A stretch of 64,000 nucleotides of DNA. Source: Gemmatimonadota bacterium. GTDB taxonomy: Bacteria; Gemmatimonadota; Gemmatimonadetes; Longimicrobiales; Gaopeijiaceae. The position numbers were made by a program, and so were the translations under genes. The DNA is taken from NCBI GenBank assembly GCA_022822325.1, contig JAJEBW010000024.1:1-64000 (forward strand), in the 5' to 3' direction. The notes below the pieces were generated by a model, which saw only the letters and a list, made by a program, of their open reading frames with translations, made no database searches and was not told the DNA's origin. This document shows, one piece after another, positions 62,923 through 64,000 of the stretch. Each line of letters begins with the position of its first letter. Within the stretch, counting starts at the first letter, position 1.

Positions 62923-64000
62923 ATGAGACCCCGCCCCCGCCCACTCCTCCTCGCAGCCTTCGCCCTGCTTGCGCCCCCGGCCCTCGCGCCTCCGGCCCTG
63001 ACCGCCCAACCCGCCGAGGACCGCCTCACCGTCGATCGCTACCTGGACTGGGAGGGCGTCGGCGATCCGCGGATCTCGCCCGACGGCGGCCGCATCGTCT
63101 ACACGCGCCGCTGGGTCAACAAGCTCCGGGACAACTGGGAATCGGCGCTGCACCTCATGAACGCGGACGGGTCGCGCCCGCGCTTCCTGGTCGAAGGGTC
63201 GTCGCCCCGCTGGTCGCCGGATGGGGAGCGCATCCTCTTCACCGCCCCCGACGATCGCGGCCGGCCCCAGCTCTTTGTGCGCTGGATGGACGAAGAGGGC
63301 GCGGTCACGCAGGTCACGCGGGTGGATCGCGCGCCGATGAACGCCATGTGGTCCCCCGACGGCGGCATGATCTCCTTCACCATGTACACTCCGGGCGAGT
63401 TGCCCAGCGACTGGTCGATCGATCTGCCCGCGCCTCCCGACGGGGCCGAATGGACCGCGCCGCCGCGCATCGTGGAGAACATGCACTATCGCGCCGACCG
63501 CGTGGGATTCACCGATCCGGCTTGGATGCACCTCTTCGTCGTTCCGGCCGAGGGCGGCACCGCCCGCCAGATTACCCATGGCCAGTGGAATGTGGGCGCG
63601 CGCTACATCGGCATCTACATGGGCGCCGGCTACGACTGGACTCCCGACGGACGCACGATCGTCTTCGATGGATTGATGCGCGATTCGGACATGCGCTACT
63701 TCGAGTCGAACATCAATGCGGTGGATGTGGCGAGCGGCGAGACGCGCGAAATCACGAATGTGCGGGGACTCTGGACCTCGCCCTCGGTGTCGCCGGACGG
63801 CCGGACGATCGCCTTCACCGGCTACGAGTGGTCGCCGCAGACGTACCATGTCGGCGAGATTCACGCGATCGGGATCGATGGCAGCGGGATGCGCAAGCTG
63901 GCTCCCGGGCTTGACCGCGATGTGGGCGGAATGATCTGGGACGCGGACGGCGAGCGCTTCTACTTCTCGGTGCAGGACCGCGGCTCGGCGAATGTGTATG
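62923..64000 (+). CDS. S9-family peptidase, partial (window edge)
   Basis: Starts at ATG 62923 with a signal peptide (LLLAAFALLAPPALAPPALTAQ) and runs off the window after 359 codons. Only the PD40 propeller is seen: GDPRISPDGGRIVYTRRW, WSPDGERILFTAPD and VSPDGRTIAFTGYEWSPQ. The hydrolase domain should lie beyond 64000. It strongly resembles the first part of the 13680-15761 peptidase. It diverges from the 61352 gene across 35 bp. Confidence 0.88.
   Translation, partial: MRPRPRPLLLAAFALLAPPALAPPALTAQPAEDRLTVDRYLDWEGVGDPRISPDGGRIVYTRRWVNKLRDNWESALHLMNADGSRPRFLVEGSSPRWSPDGERILFTAPDDRGRPQLFVRWMDEEGAVTQVTRVDRAPMNAMWSPDGGMISFTMYTPGELPSDWSIDLPAPPDGAEWTAPPRIVENMHYRADRVGFTDPAWMHLFVVPAEGGTARQITHGQWNVGARYIGIYMGAGYDWTPDGRTIVFDGLMRDSDMRYFESNINAVDVASGETREITNVRGLWTSPSVSPDGRTIAFTGYEWSPQTYHVGEIHAIGIDGSGMRKLAPGLDRDVGGMIWDADGERFYFSVQDRGSANVY

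Noticed and set aside
1-64000. CRISPR arrays, rRNA genes, integrases, transposases
   Set aside because: No regular repeat-spacer pattern, rRNA core sequence or transposase/integrase motifs were seen.

Overview
This is a GC-rich bacterial chromosome segment with almost no spacing between genes. It holds no rRNA, tRNA, CRISPR array, integrase or transposase that I could recognise. The mix of genes is typical of Gemmatimonadota, possibly a marine or host-associated lineage: six-bladed beta-propeller lipoproteins, several S9 peptidases, a D-aminoacylase, an Oar-like TonB-dependent receptor, a DUF3179 lipoprotein, Tat-exported amidase and a cytochrome b6-type/diheme c fusion. That placement is inference from gene content only.

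Layout. 1-4261: three tandem beta-propeller lipoprotein genes, two of them preceded by a duplicated 50-bp leader. 4262-6720: a small accessory islet with an AAA ATPase/DUF4276 Toprim pair (probable defence module), next to the C-terminal stub of a C5 DNA methyltransferase and a frameshifted beta-propeller stub. 6852-15761: Tat amidase, Rieske protein plus cytochrome b-c fusion, serine hydrolase, metallo-hydrolase and S9 peptidase, with a short dispersed repeat in the gaps. 16502-18059: two membrane proteins separated by a 172-bp long-hairpin element. 18270-26866: S9 peptidase, D-aminoacylase, DUF3179 lipoprotein and a divergent TonB receptor whose shared promoter carries a tandem 20-bp repeat. 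26888-33213: a Cus-type copper/silver efflux operon. 33212-34001: gene debris (winged-helix fragment, frameshifted B12-binding radical SAM start).

34023-53800 is one long minus-strand block and the most interesting part. Its upstream half (53800 to 46712) encodes a circularly permuted D-amino-acid-oxidase-like flavoprotein, a GcvT-type THF methyltransferase, two CrtI-like flavoproteins and a DmdA-like GcvT protein. This set would suit oxidation or demethylation of an N- or S-methylated osmolyte. Next come an NCS2-type permease fused to a degenerate anti-sigma HATPase domain, a STAS protein and a small unknown protein. The block ends with a complete highly reducing type I PKS (KS-AT-DH-ER-KR-ACP) and a fused thioester reductase-sulfotransferase. 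The simplest reading is that the PKS makes an alkyl chain, the reductase domain releases it as aldehyde or alcohol, and the sulfotransferase sulfates it. The divergent cysC at 53984 could supply PAPS. A 12-C tract near the start of the reductase-sulfotransferase gene is a possible phase switch.

53984-60036 (plus strand): cysC, a DUF4159 protein, a DUF1326/DUF2182 pair and the lactate-oxidation genes lutABC. 59999-62887 (minus): a DUF4143 AAA ATPase and an Ala-rich helical membrane protein. The window ends inside another S9 peptidase gene.
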